A stretch of DNA of 64,000 nt, from assembly GCF_001730365.1 (NCBI RefSeq), contig NZ_MIKB01000012.1, forward strand, positions 248,001 through 312,000, in the 5' to 3' direction. Of this stretch, positions 53,786 through 63,152 are shown piece after piece; the stretch's first letter is position 1; the number at the start of each line of letters is the position of its first letter. The notes under the pieces were generated by a model. It was not told the DNA's origin. It did not search any database and saw only the letters and a list, made by a program, of their open reading frames with translations. Source of the DNA: Enterococcus quebecensis. GTDB taxonomy: Bacteria; Bacillota; Bacilli; Lactobacillales; Enterococcaceae. Both the position numbers and the translations under genes were made by a program.

Positions 53786-54973
53786 TTAATAAGATCCAAG
53801 TAAATCAAAAATATTTTTTGATAATTCTTGGTATATTTTGGCACCCGGATATTCATTTGTAAATAAAATAACCGAATTTTTTGTATCTTTTGAAATAAAG
53901 GCATTTGTTTCAAAACCTTCTTCCACACCATGACCTTGAACATAGTTAGAAAAATTGTAGACACCACCCATATATCCTTTTTGAGTTTCCGGCGTCCATA
54001 GAGTGTTCATCGTTTGATGATCAACAATTTTTCCTTCTAACAAGTTGTAGTAAAATAGATATAAGTCCCCGGTTGTCATGGCTATATTTCCTGTGCCGAC
54101 TTCTTGGTTGAAAAGTAAAGGTTTATCTTTGATTTCTGAGCTAAAATCTTTACCATTTGTTCTTGCGTAGGCATAGGTTCGATTATTTGAAGTTAAAAAA
54201 TTATTATAAAACATAGTATGTGACAGTTGGAGATGTTGATTAAACATTTGATGAAATAATTGTTGGTAAGAAGCATCTGTTAATTTTTCTAATATTCCCA
54301 CCAAAAGAAAGTAGTTGATAGCATCGTACTTAAATTTGCCATAATCGCCCATTGTTACATTTGAAAATGCAAATCGAAGAAAAGCATCATCGGACATCAT
54401 ATTTGTAGCTTTTACTTTTTGACATAAACCAGATGTCATGGAGAGCAATTGGCGAATTGTTATGTTCTGGCTATCAGGGATAGTTGGATAGAAGTGATCT
54501 AAGGTCTCATCCAATGATAATCTTCCAGCTTGAATTTGCTTTAAAATTAGAGTGGCAGTCATTCCTTTTTGAATTGACCCAATTTGGAACAGAGATTGAT
54601 AAGTATTTGGCAGCTGTTTGCCGAAGTTTGCATAGCCAAATCCTTTTTGCAAAATGATCTGTCCATCTTTGATGATTAGAGCTGTTCCGATAAATTGATT
54701 ATCACTTAATTTTTGATCTATTTGTTTTGCTAAATCAGAAGTAGGTTTTACTTCTTGATTAAAATTTTCTGCGTGCTGAGCGTCTTTTGTAAGTCTGGTT
54801 ATTGATTGGGAAGTTTTAACGTTTGGCTTGGTTGTATTGTTTTGAGAAACAGAATTAGAATGGTTTTGGAAAAATAAAAGATACAATTCAGATACGACAA
54901 GAATCATCAAAATCAGGATTACTAATGTAGGTATCCAGTTTTTCTTTTTTTTTTGATGTTTTCTGTGATGCAT
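53786..54973 (-). CDS. Membrane-anchored serine hydrolase, beta-lactamase/PBP4*-like
   Basis: A 395-residue protein with a basic N-terminus and one anchor helix (TLVILILMILVVSELYLLFF), a Ser/Thr/Asn linker and an extracellular class C beta-lactamase-type domain. The nucleophile motif is SIQK (Ser133, Lys136). At the second motif, normally Y-x-N, the sequence is YDAINY with Ala218 where Asn is expected. The third region reads GHGVEEGFET instead of a clear KTG. It is probably a peptidase, esterase or wall-modifying enzyme rather than a beta-lactamase. It is monocistronic. Confidence 0.82.
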   Translation of the reverse strand: MHHRKHQKKKKNWIPTLVILILMILVVSELYLLFFQNHSNSVSQNNTTKPNVKTSQSITRLTKDAQHAENFNQEVKPTSDLAKQIDQKLSDNQFIGTALIIKDGQIILQKGFGYANFGKQLPNTYQSLFQIGSIQKGMTATLILKQIQAGRLSLDETLDHFYPTIPDSQNITIRQLLSMTSGLCQKVKATNMMSDDAFLRFAFSNVTMGDYGKFKYDAINYFLLVGILEKLTDASYQQLFHQMFNQHLQLSHTMFYNNFLTSNNRTYAYARTNGKDFSSEIKDKPLLFNQEVGTGNIAMTTGDLYLFYYNLLEGKIVDHQTMNTLWTPETQKGYMGGVYNFSNYVQGHGVEEGFETNAFISKDTKNSVILFTNEYPGAKIYQELSKNIFDLLGSY

Positions 54974-55216
54974 GATTTAACCTCCCTCAGATTATTACTT
55001 AATTTTACTCAGCAACTTAGGAAAAGCAAGGTGAAACTAGTGGATTTAACGAACAGTTTTGTAAGCAAAGAAATCTTCTTTTAAAAGTTACCGAAATTTC
55101 AAATAATTGTCATATAAAAGCAAAAGATCAATGATTTTTTAGCCAATCAATGTTAGAATGTAATTTGAACTTTCCAATTATTAAGAATAGAAAATATCTA
55201 GATCACGGAGGAAATC

Positions 55217-56182
55217 ATGACCCAAAAATACCAGGATAAAACATTACGAATCTTTAGTTTGAATGCCAATCGACCTTTAGCTGAAAAAATTGCTGAAGTA
55301 GTCGGTACTGAATTAGGAAAAAGTACGGTTCGCCAATTTAGTGACGGAGAAATTCAAATAAATATTGAAGAGAGTATTCGTGGGGACCATGTTTTTCTTG
55401 TTCAGTCAACCAACCTTCCAGTAAATGACCATTTAATGGAATTGTTGATTATGATTGATGCATTAAAACGAGCAAGTGCCAAAACTATTAATGTGGTGTT
55501 ACCATATTATGGATATGCCAGACAAGACCGGACGGCTAAACCAAGAGAGCCGATCACAGCAAAATTAGTTGCCAATTTATTGGAAGAAGCAGGTGCAACT
55601 CGTGTACTAACACTCGACTTACATACAGTTCAAGTACAAGGTTTCTTTGATATTCCAGTGGATAATTTGTTTACGATGCCGCTTTTTGCTCATAACTATC
55701 GCCAGCAGAAATTAATTGGAGAAGATATTGTTGTGGTTTCTCCTAAAAACAGTGGTGTTCAGCGTGCTAGAAGCTTATCTGAATATCTTGATGCGACGTT
55801 AGCAATCGTTGATCAAGATGAAATTGACGGCATTCGTTCAGGTTATGTTATTGGTGAGGTTAAAGACAAGACGTGTATTTTAGTCGATGATATTTTAAAT
55901 ACAGGAGAAACGATTGCGACAGCTGCCGAGATTTTAAAAGAAAACGGAGCAAAAAGCATTTATGCCTGTGCCTCTCATGGTCTACTTTCAAAAGGAGCCA
56001 AAGCAATATTAGATGCGTCACCAATCGAACAAATTTGTGTGACAGATTCTGTCTTCATTTCTGAAGAACGTAAACCAGACGCTTTAAGTATCGTTTCTTG
56101 TGCTGAGTTGATGGGTGAAGCAGTGAAACGAATCCATGAAAATACGCCAATGAGTCCGCTATTTCGTTTAGAAGAAAAATAA
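55217..56182 (+). CDS. Ribose-phosphate pyrophosphokinase paralogue
   Basis: A 321-residue protein of the PRPP synthetase family. Conserved parts: [57 protein letters not shown] and the PRPP loop [13 protein letters not shown]. Two catalytic areas differ from the standard enzyme: the catalytic flexible loop, usually IDKRRP, reads [12 protein letters not shown] and is shorter, and SPDHGGV is replaced by SPKNSGV. It resembles the second Prs of lactic acid bacteria. It may be less active, regulatory or differently specific. GGAGGAA precedes the ATG. Confidence 0.85.
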   Translation: MTQKYQDKTLRIFSLNANRPLAEKIAEVVGTELGKSTVRQFSDGEIQINIEESIRGDHVFLVQSTNLPVNDHLMELLIMIDALKRASAKTINVVLPYYGYARQDRTAKPREPITAKLVANLLEEAGATRVLTLDLHTVQVQGFFDIPVDNLFTMPLFAHNYRQQKLIGEDIVVVSPKNSGVQRARSLSEYLDATLAIVDQDEIDGIRSGYVIGEVKDKTCILVDDILNTGETIATAAEILKENGAKSIYACASHGLLSKGAKAILDASPIEQICVTDSVFISEERKPDALSIVSCAELMGEAVKRIHENTPMSPLFRLEEK

Positions 56183-56205
56183 ATAATTATCTATTTAAAT
56201 AAAGA

Positions 56206-56243
56206 AAGAAGTTCAGCTGTTAATTTACTCTGAACTTCTTTTT
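56206..56243 (+). terminator. Terminator after the prs paralogue
   Basis: AAGAAGTTCAG (56206-56216) pairs perfectly with CTGAACTTCTT (56230-56240), followed by T residues. Confidence 0.86.
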
Positions 56244-56308
56244 ATCATTTTGATTATTCAAATAACAAAGTACTTACATAAGATCAATATAAGAGAGGAG
56301 CTACATGG

Positions 56309-57205
56309 ATGAAGGAACAGAAGAAGGGTGTTTTGTTAGGATTTATTGCATATATATTTTGGGGGATTATTCCAATTTATTGGAAGTTGATGCCTAATGT
56401 AGATCCGTTAGATATTTTATGTTACAGGATCGTTTGGTCATTTTTATTTATGATTGTCTACATTTTAGTCACGAAAAAATGGTCTTTATTTTTATCTGAG
56501 GTTAAGACGGTATTACAGGATAAGAAAAAATTATTTGCTATTATTTGTGCGGCTATTTTGATTTCAGTGAACTGGTTTACCTTTATTTATACAGTCAGTC
56601 AAGGACACGTTACTCAAGCGAGTTTGGGTTATTATATGAATCCTTTAGTGAATGTGTTGCTGGCAACGTTGATATTGAAAGAAAAATTAAGTCGTTCTGG
56701 TATAATCGCTTGTGGATTGGCTTTGGCAGGTGTTATTTTACTAACTGTTCAAACAGGAGAAGTTCCTTTTGCACCGTTGGTTATGGCTATTACATTTAGT
56801 TTTTATGGGTTGATCAAAAAAGGTGTTTCGGTGAGTTCATATACGGGTTTGACAATTGAGACGTTTGTTATTTTACCAGTTGCTATGATTTATTTATTGT
56901 TTTTTTCACGCCAAGGATTTATGAGCTATGAAGTATCTACCAATTTATTATTGATAGGTGCAGGAATCGTTACAGCAATTCCACTATTACTTTTCGCTGA
57001 AGCGGCAAAACAAATTTCTTATATTATTTTAGGTTTTATTCAATATGTTGGACCAACATTAATGTTGATATCTGCTATCTTTTTATATCAGGAGCCTTAT
57101 TCAGTAGAACAATTTATTGCATTTAGTTTTATTTGGTTGGGAATTGCTGTTTTTACATATGGCAATATTTATACGTATCGAAAAGAAAAACGTTTTGAAA
57201 AGTAA
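56309..57205 (+). CDS. rarD: EamA/RarD-family transporter
   Basis: A 298-residue membrane protein with ten helices in two EamA repeats. The beginning, GFIAYIFWGIIPIYWKLMPN, and LCYRIVWSFLFMIV are typical of RarD proteins (drug/metabolite transporter superfamily). GAGAGGAG lies 8 bases before the ATG at 56309; an out-of-frame ATG at 56305 is not used. Its substrate is unknown. It sits alone between the prs paralogue and the cysteine desulfurase gene. Confidence 0.88.
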   Translation: MKEQKKGVLLGFIAYIFWGIIPIYWKLMPNVDPLDILCYRIVWSFLFMIVYILVTKKWSLFLSEVKTVLQDKKKLFAIICAAILISVNWFTFIYTVSQGHVTQASLGYYMNPLVNVLLATLILKEKLSRSGIIACGLALAGVILLTVQTGEVPFAPLVMAITFSFYGLIKKGVSVSSYTGLTIETFVILPVAMIYLLFFSRQGFMSYEVSTNLLLIGAGIVTAIPLLLFAEAAKQISYIILGFIQYVGPTLMLISAIFLYQEPYSVEQFIAFSFIWLGIAVFTYGNIYTYRKEKRFEK

Positions 57206-57217
57206 AACAATCAATCT

Positions 57218-57246
57218 TTGAGGATCATCAACAGTTATGGTAAACT
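57218..57246 (+). promoter_or_regulatory. Promoter of the cysteine desulfurase gene
   Basis: TTGAGG at 57218-57223, a 17-base spacer and TAAACT at 57241-57246; TGG directly before the hexamer adds an extended -10. Confidence 0.65.
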
Positions 57247-57282
57247 AATTCCAATAAAACTGATATAGAGAGGACGAGTTTT

Positions 57283-58428
57283 GTGGAACCTATTTATTTA
57301 GATCACGCAGCAACAACACCAGCTCATCCAGCGGTTATAGAGATAATGACAGATGAAATGGCGAATACTTTTGGCAATCCCTCCAGTATCCACGCATTTG
57401 GTAGACAAGCTCATCGTAGATTAGAAGACATCAGGCAAGTGATCGCAGCGAGTTTGCAAGTCAAGCCACATGAAATTATTTTTAATAGCGGAGGGACAGA
57501 AGGGGACAACACGGCAATAATTGAAACAGCACTTTCTAGAAAAGACCATGGCAAGCATTTAATTACGACAGCAATTGAACATCCGGCTGTTTTAGAAACA
57601 ATGAAATATTTGGAAAGTCTAGGCTTTGAAGTAACATACCTACCTGTTAATGAAAAAGGTGACCTTGTTTTGTCTGATTTTGAAGAATCGTTACGGGAAG
57701 ATACAATTTTAGTATCAGTTATGTACGGCAATAACGAGATAGGAAATCTTTTACCAATTAAAGAAATAGGCAAGCTATTGAAGACACATCAAGCCTTTTT
57801 TCATACAGATGCTGTACAGGCTTATGGAGCGGAAGGGATTTTACCTCATGAATTTGGGATTGATTTGTTAAGTATTTCCGCTCATAAAATTAATGGACCA
57901 AAAGGTGTTGGTTTCTTATATAAAAATGATGAGATTTCTTTGCCTTCATTTTTTCATGGTGGTGAGCAGGAAGAAAAGCGTCGAGCAGGAACTGAAAACT
58001 TGGCTGGTATCGCTGGCATGGGAAAAGCGGTTGAGCTTTTGACAGCAAGTGAAAAACAACAACGTCATGATAAATATGGTGTTTTTCAACAAGTTATTTT
58101 AACTCAATTGGATAAAGCCGAGATTGAATATCAAATAAATGGCAACCCTAAAAATAAATTAGCGCATATCTTGAATATCTGGTTTAAGGGTATATCAAGT
58201 GACTTATTATTGATGCATTTGGACCTTCAAGGCATAGCAATTTCGACTGGATCAGCTTGTACGGCAGGTACGGTAGAACCGTCGCATGTACTAGAAGCCA
58301 TATATGGCAAGAATCATCCAGCGATTAAAGAATCAGTGAGAATCAGTTTTGGTTTAGGAAATGATGAAGCTCAAATCAAGGAGTTTGGAAATATCTTGAT
58401 CAAAACAATTCAAAAAATTAAACAATAA
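57283..58428 (+). CDS. Cysteine desulfurase
   Basis: A 381-residue PLP enzyme that removes sulfur from cysteine as persulfide. PLP-binding Lys202 is in SISAHKINGPKGVG, and the catalytic Cys326 in STGSACTAGTVEPSHVL. The N-terminus IYLDHAATTPAHP is typical. The start is GTG with GAGAGGACG upstream. It is followed by a DUF1831 gene and, after an inverted insertion, mnmA, so its likely job is sulfur supply for tRNA thiolation rather than general Fe-S assembly. Confidence 0.92.
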   Translation: MEPIYLDHAATTPAHPAVIEIMTDEMANTFGNPSSIHAFGRQAHRRLEDIRQVIAASLQVKPHEIIFNSGGTEGDNTAIIETALSRKDHGKHLITTAIEHPAVLETMKYLESLGFEVTYLPVNEKGDLVLSDFEESLREDTILVSVMYGNNEIGNLLPIKEIGKLLKTHQAFFHTDAVQAYGAEGILPHEFGIDLLSISAHKINGPKGVGFLYKNDEISLPSFFHGGEQEEKRRAGTENLAGIAGMGKAVELLTASEKQQRHDKYGVFQQVILTQLDKAEIEYQINGNPKNKLAHILNIWFKGISSDLLLMHLDLQGIAISTGSACTAGTVEPSHVLEAIYGKNHPAIKESVRISFGLGNDEAQIKEFGNILIKTIQKIKQ

Positions 58429-58510
58429 TCCGACAAAAAGAAGATTAGAGCTAGCAAAAAGATGGCCTAACTACTATAATAAAAGAGACAATAAATAAAG
58501 AGGTGGAAAA

Positions 58511-58852
58511 ATGGCATTTAAAGAGAAAGCAACAGTAGAGGGTTCTGCGGTATTTTATAAAGTAAACGAACAGGCAAAAAAATACACATTGAAAGATAAT
58601 GGATTTATTGAAACCAACTCAGGAAATTTCCAATTTATCCGTCCATTGGATGCAACACCGCAAAGTAAAGAAGGGTTCAAGCTTAAGATCACAATTGCTG
58701 AGGATTTAAAGACATTAAAAATGTCAGTGACAACAGCGAATGGCTTAAAAGCAATGAACATTTTCAAAAGTGAGTCTCATGCGATGAGCCAAGAGAAATT
58801 TTATTTCTTGATGGACGGCATGATTAGTCGCGGAGTCTTAGAGAAAGCATAA
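58511..58852 (+). CDS. DUF1831 protein linked to cysteine desulfurase
   Basis: A 113-residue soluble protein matching DUF1831, a family of lactic acid bacteria usually encoded between a cysteine desulfurase and mnmA. It is beta-rich (GFKLKITIAEDLKTLKMSVT) with a helical C-terminus (SQEKFYFLMDGMISRGVLEK) and no Cys, so it is not itself a sulfur carrier by thiol. GAGGTGG lies 6 bases before the ATG. Function unknown; an accessory role in sulfur transfer is inferred from context. Confidence 0.8.
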   Translation: MAFKEKATVEGSAVFYKVNEQAKKYTLKDNGFIETNSGNFQFIRPLDATPQSKEGFKLKITIAEDLKTLKMSVTTANGLKAMNIFKSESHAMSQEKFYFLMDGMISRGVLEKA

Positions 58853-58887
58853 TTTGTAATTAAAAAAAATGTGACAAGTAATAAGTT

Positions 58888-58937
58888 AAGCCCTTAACAA
58901 TTGTACGTGTAAACGTCAATTGTTAAGGGCTTTTTAT
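58888..58937. terminator. Perfect 16-bp terminator after DUF1831
   Basis: AAGCCCTTAACAATTG (58888-58903) pairs perfectly with CAATTGTTAAGGGCTT (58917-58932), followed by T residues. It also lies at the end of the convergent gene to the right. Confidence 0.9.
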
Positions 58938-58966
58938 AATGACTTAAGTTGTAGTTATCTGTACTA

Positions 58967-59785
58967 TTATTTTTTGTAAAATTTATTATAGGTTTGTATA
59001 ATGACATCTCTTTCTTCCAATGTTTTTTTTCTATTTATGAGGAAGTATTTTTTTTCTTCTATTCCTTGTTTTTTTAAGACATCAATAATTTCAGCATTCA
59101 TATCACTAATAAGTTGATTTGACGAAGACATAATCATATGTTCATAAAGATTTTCAGTTAGAATGGGTTCAAAATTTACTTGTTCTGTTTCTGGAATGAT
59201 TCGAACTCCTTTTTTTGCTTGTGCTTGACTATCGATTTTGGAAAATGAATTTGTATCAAAATAGAAATATTGTTTAATGATATGTTTATTGTCGTTGTAA
59301 TCTATTGCAAGTAGGTTGATGTAAGTTTGTATGAAATTTTTATTAGGTGGTAATTTATTATATTGAAGATCACCTTTATAGCGATCAATTTTTTTGGGTA
59401 TTAACCCACCATCAAAAAATTTTAATTCGTTATACTGGGTATCTTTCTTTAAAAAACTTGTAGCGGGTTCTGTTTTGTCTGTTCCTACATTATAAAAAAT
59501 GTAAAGTGATTTTATTGCTCCAGAATCAACATTGCTTTTAATGAAAAAATCAAATGTTAACGATTTAGTATAGTCAGAATTAGTGTCATTTTTGACATAC
59601 TCAATACTTTTTAATTTTAGTTCTATAGTTGGAGTGAATTCAAGTGGTTGGCTATATTTTTCTTGGTCGTAAGTAACCCAAGCAATATATAAAGTTGATA
59701 CACTTATAATGACACCACCAAAAAATTTTGCGATCGTATACAGCTTCTCTAATGACAATAATTTTCTCCAATTAAATTTTCCCAC
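58967..59785 (-). CDS. Membrane-anchored protein of unknown function
   Basis: A 272-residue protein with one N-terminal helix (FFGGVIISVSTLYIAWVTY, residues about 22-40) and a large beta-rich domain, probably outside the membrane. No known domain is recognised. The start is GTG at 59785 with AAGGAGA about 8 bases upstream. It lies between DUF1831 and mnmA in the opposite direction, has higher A/T content than its neighbours to the eye, and so may be an accessory insertion. Confidence 0.65.
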   Translation of the reverse strand: MGKFNWRKLLSLEKLYTIAKFFGGVIISVSTLYIAWVTYDQEKYSQPLEFTPTIELKLKSIEYVKNDTNSDYTKSLTFDFFIKSNVDSGAIKSLYIFYNVGTDKTEPATSFLKKDTQYNELKFFDGGLIPKKIDRYKGDLQYNKLPPNKNFIQTYINLLAIDYNDNKHIIKQYFYFDTNSFSKIDSQAQAKKGVRIIPETEQVNFEPILTENLYEHMIMSSSNQLISDMNAEIIDVLKKQGIEEKKYFLINRKKTLEERDVIIQTYNKFYKK

Positions 59786-59924
59786 AGATCATTCTCCTTT
59801 TTACTAAAAATACTAATTATATTACACTATGTATGTTGTGGATAGTCAATAGCTATTTTAACAAAAGTTAGAATCTGTAATCATTAGCATCGTTTTTTTT
59901 ATTAAATAAGAATGGCTTAATACC

Positions 59925-59952
59925 TTTACTTCTTAGAAATTCCTAGTATAAT
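59925..59952 (+). promoter_or_regulatory. Promoter of mnmA
   Basis: TTTACT at 59925-59930, a 16-base spacer and a perfect TATAAT at 59947-59952, about 75 bases before the start. Confidence 0.6.
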
Positions 59953-60010
59953 AAGTATCACTGAAAAGTTACGACCTTCAAATCGTAGATGCATTCAGAA
60001 TCTAAATTGA

Positions 60011-61150
<1,140 letters not shown>

Positions 61151-61176
61151 TGAGATTGATTCAATAGTTATAACAT

Positions 61177-61207
61177 AAAAAACGAGTAGAATTCTACTCG
61201 TTTTTTT
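61177..61207. terminator. Perfect bidirectional terminator overlapping a stop codon
   Basis: AAAAACGAGTAGAA and TTCTACTCGTTTTT (61177-61205) form a perfect palindrome with A and T runs on both sides. The stop codon of the convergent gene (61194-61196) lies inside it. Confidence 0.88.
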
Positions 61208-61586
61208 GATTACAGCTACGGAAATAAGCTCTTGATTCTGGTGAAATAACTAAATAAACAAATGAAGCTAGCTCAACTACACGAAATGCCAACATAATCA
61301 TTTTAGGAAACATACTGACCATCATTGGCGGATAAAAATACACTAAAACAATAAATGGAATGAATACTATCGATAGTAGATACCCTCTTTTACCACCAGT
61401 TATTAATCCTATTATCACAACGATATAAACAAGGTAAACAAAAATCTGATACCAGAGATCCAATCCAAATGTTGCCTGGCCTTCTATCAAAGTTTTTAAA
61501 GCCATGATCAAAGAAATAATGAGCAAAATATTATTATATAGCAGTAAATAAATAGCAATTGAATTCCAAAATAAAGGTTTTTTCAT
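61194..61586 (-). CDS. Small four-helix membrane protein
   Basis: A 130-residue membrane protein with about four helices (residues 8-30, 45-64, 69-88 and 96-113) and a charged C-terminus. There is no recognised family. AAAGGAACG lies about 11 bases before the ATG. Its last codons form one arm of the terminator shared with mnmA. It stands alone. Confidence 0.65.
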   Translation of the reverse strand: MKKPLFWNSIAIYLLLYNNILLIISLIMALKTLIEGQATFGLDLWYQIFVYLVYIVVIIGLITGGKRGYLLSIVFIPFIVLVYFYPPMMVSMFPKMIMLAFRVVELASFVYLVISPESRAYFRSCNQKNE

Positions 61587-61804
61587 AGTAACAAGCGTTC
61601 CTTTCTGATCACTTCATATTTTAGCAAAGGCTTTACATGTAAGCAATGAAATAAAGCCAAAGTAAAGTTTATTTTGCTGTTTTTTTATTTATGGTACAAT
61701 AAAAAGATTGCAGAGTTAAAAAAAAATTCACAAGCACGTAAGTTGAAAGTTTTGTGTTAAGTGATTAGAATAGCATTTGTAGAAAGAATTGGAGTGAGCG
61801 ATCA

Positions 61805-62170
61805 ATGTACCAAGTTGTTACTATGTACGGCGATAACGAGCCTTGGTGGTTTTTTGAAGACTGGCAGGAAGATATCGAAGAAGAAAAAACATTTAATTCT
61901 CTAGAAGATGCGGAGCGTTATTACATAAACAAATGGCAAGAATTTTCTTCAACATATGGATATATAAATACAAAAGTCAATTATTTGGCAGCTTTTTGGA
62001 ATGATGGTGATGAACGCTGGTGTGAGGAATGTGATGAGGATCTGCAGCAATACAAAGGTTTAGCTTTGCTAAAAGATCAACAGGCTGTTACTTTTGAAAG
62101 CGGTGATGACTTTCATGAGCGTCATAATGATTGTGTGAAACCGAAATGTTGTAAATCTAGTCTGGTTTAA
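61805..62170 (+). CDS. DUF1033 family protein
   Basis: A 121-residue soluble, acidic, aromatic-rich protein. The start MYQVVTMYGDNEPWWFFEDW is characteristic of DUF1033. A Cys-rich part follows (WCEECDEDL) and the C-terminal tail has CVKPKCCKSS, so metal or disulfide binding is possible. GGAGTGAGC precedes the ATG. The function of the family is unknown; a competence-related context has been suggested in some species, from memory. Confidence 0.8.
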   Translation: MYQVVTMYGDNEPWWFFEDWQEDIEEEKTFNSLEDAERYYINKWQEFSSTYGYINTKVNYLAAFWNDGDERWCEECDEDLQQYKGLALLKDQQAVTFESGDDFHERHNDCVKPKCCKSSLV

Positions 62171-62181
62171 ATAAACTTAAA

Positions 62182-62227
62182 AAATTATGAGGGTAAGATC
62201 ATGCAATCTTACCCTCATAATTTTTTA
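62182..62227. terminator. Perfect 18-bp terminator after DUF1033
   Basis: AAATTATGAGGGTAAGAT (62182-62199) pairs perfectly with 62206-62223 across a 6-base loop, followed by T residues. Confidence 0.9.
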
Positions 62228-62251
62228 TTAAGCAGGATGAAAGGGGGTTTA

Positions 62252-62965
62252 TTAGTCCTTACAAACCCATTTACCATCTTCCATATTGCATGAGCCGTTT
62301 TTTGTTTGGTCATTATCAACGACTTCTATAATAGGTGTTTCTTTTTCTTTGATTGTTTGAATGGCTTGGAGAATTTGTTCCAAAGGTTGTGCACCATTGA
62401 TTAGATATTTTCCATTAACAATTAATGCGGGTACACCAGTCAGCTGATAAGTGTTTGCTACGCGGAAATCGTCTTCCACCAACAGTAAGGTTTCGGGATT
62501 ATTAAAAGCTTGCTGCCATTTTGAGAAATCAATAGAACTGTTTTTTATGATCGATTCAACAACAGCGAAATCATCAATATTTTGGCTATTAACAAATAAT
62601 GCTTCTTGCAAAGCATCAAATATATCCCAATAGCCGCTCTCTCCTGCAACGACGCCAGCAGCTTTTGCTGCAAGCAAACCATTCATAGACGTTGGGAAAG
62701 GAAAGTCTGCTTTTTTCATTCCTTCAATGTTAAAACGGTGTAAATCATCATTTTGATTCGCGTGGACCCAGTGAGACAAAATTTCCTTTTTGGCATTCTC
62801 TCTAGAACCAAACATCTGAACATGATCTTCATCCGTTCTAGCTAAAGCGAAGGAACGATGAATAATTTTTATTTCAGGCAATTCTTTTTGGACTTGTCTC
62901 ATTCGATAAGACATCGGAAAACAAAAACTGCAAATAACATCGTGAAAAAAATCAATTGTAATCAT
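62252..62965 (-). CDS. DsbA/FrnE-family thioredoxin-fold protein
   Basis: A 237-residue cytoplasmic oxidoreductase-like protein with no signal peptide. The active site CSFC is at residues 12-15 (FFHDVICSFCFPMSYRM), and the cis-Pro loop is VANTYQLTGVPALIVNGKY. The helical insertion is typical of FrnE/2-hydroxychromene isomerase-type proteins. The tail has two extra Cys (CNMEDGKWVC), which could form a second redox pair. AGGAG lies 5 bases before the ATG. A role in oxidative stress is plausible. Confidence 0.85.
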   Translation of the reverse strand: MITIDFFHDVICSFCFPMSYRMRQVQKELPEIKIIHRSFALARTDEDHVQMFGSRENAKKEILSHWVHANQNDDLHRFNIEGMKKADFPFPTSMNGLLAAKAAGVVAGESGYWDIFDALQEALFVNSQNIDDFAVVESIIKNSSIDFSKWQQAFNNPETLLLVEDDFRVANTYQLTGVPALIVNGKYLINGAQPLEQILQAIQTIKEKETPIIEVVDNDQTKNGSCNMEDGKWVCKD

Positions 62966-63152
62966 AGTTTCTCCTTGATAGGCATTATTTTAAACTTACA
63001 AATAGTAAGTATAAAGCTCTTTCTCTCGCATTTCAATAAAAATGCTTTAAATAAAGGCACGATCAATAAGGAGAATGTGGTAAAATTATCTTATTGACAT
63101 GTTTAAAATGACATAAATTTACATATGGAATCATAGAAAGTGAGTGAAATAA

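Noticed and set aside
53770-53967. 65-codon minus-strand frame at the end of the serine hydrolase gene
   Set aside because: It overlaps the hydrolase gene in another frame and lacks a ribosome site.
55050-55100. CGAAC and CCGAAA motifs upstream of the prs paralogue as possible PurR boxes
   Set aside because: They point the same way and are about 42 bases apart, unlike the inverted 16-18-base spacing of PurR operators.
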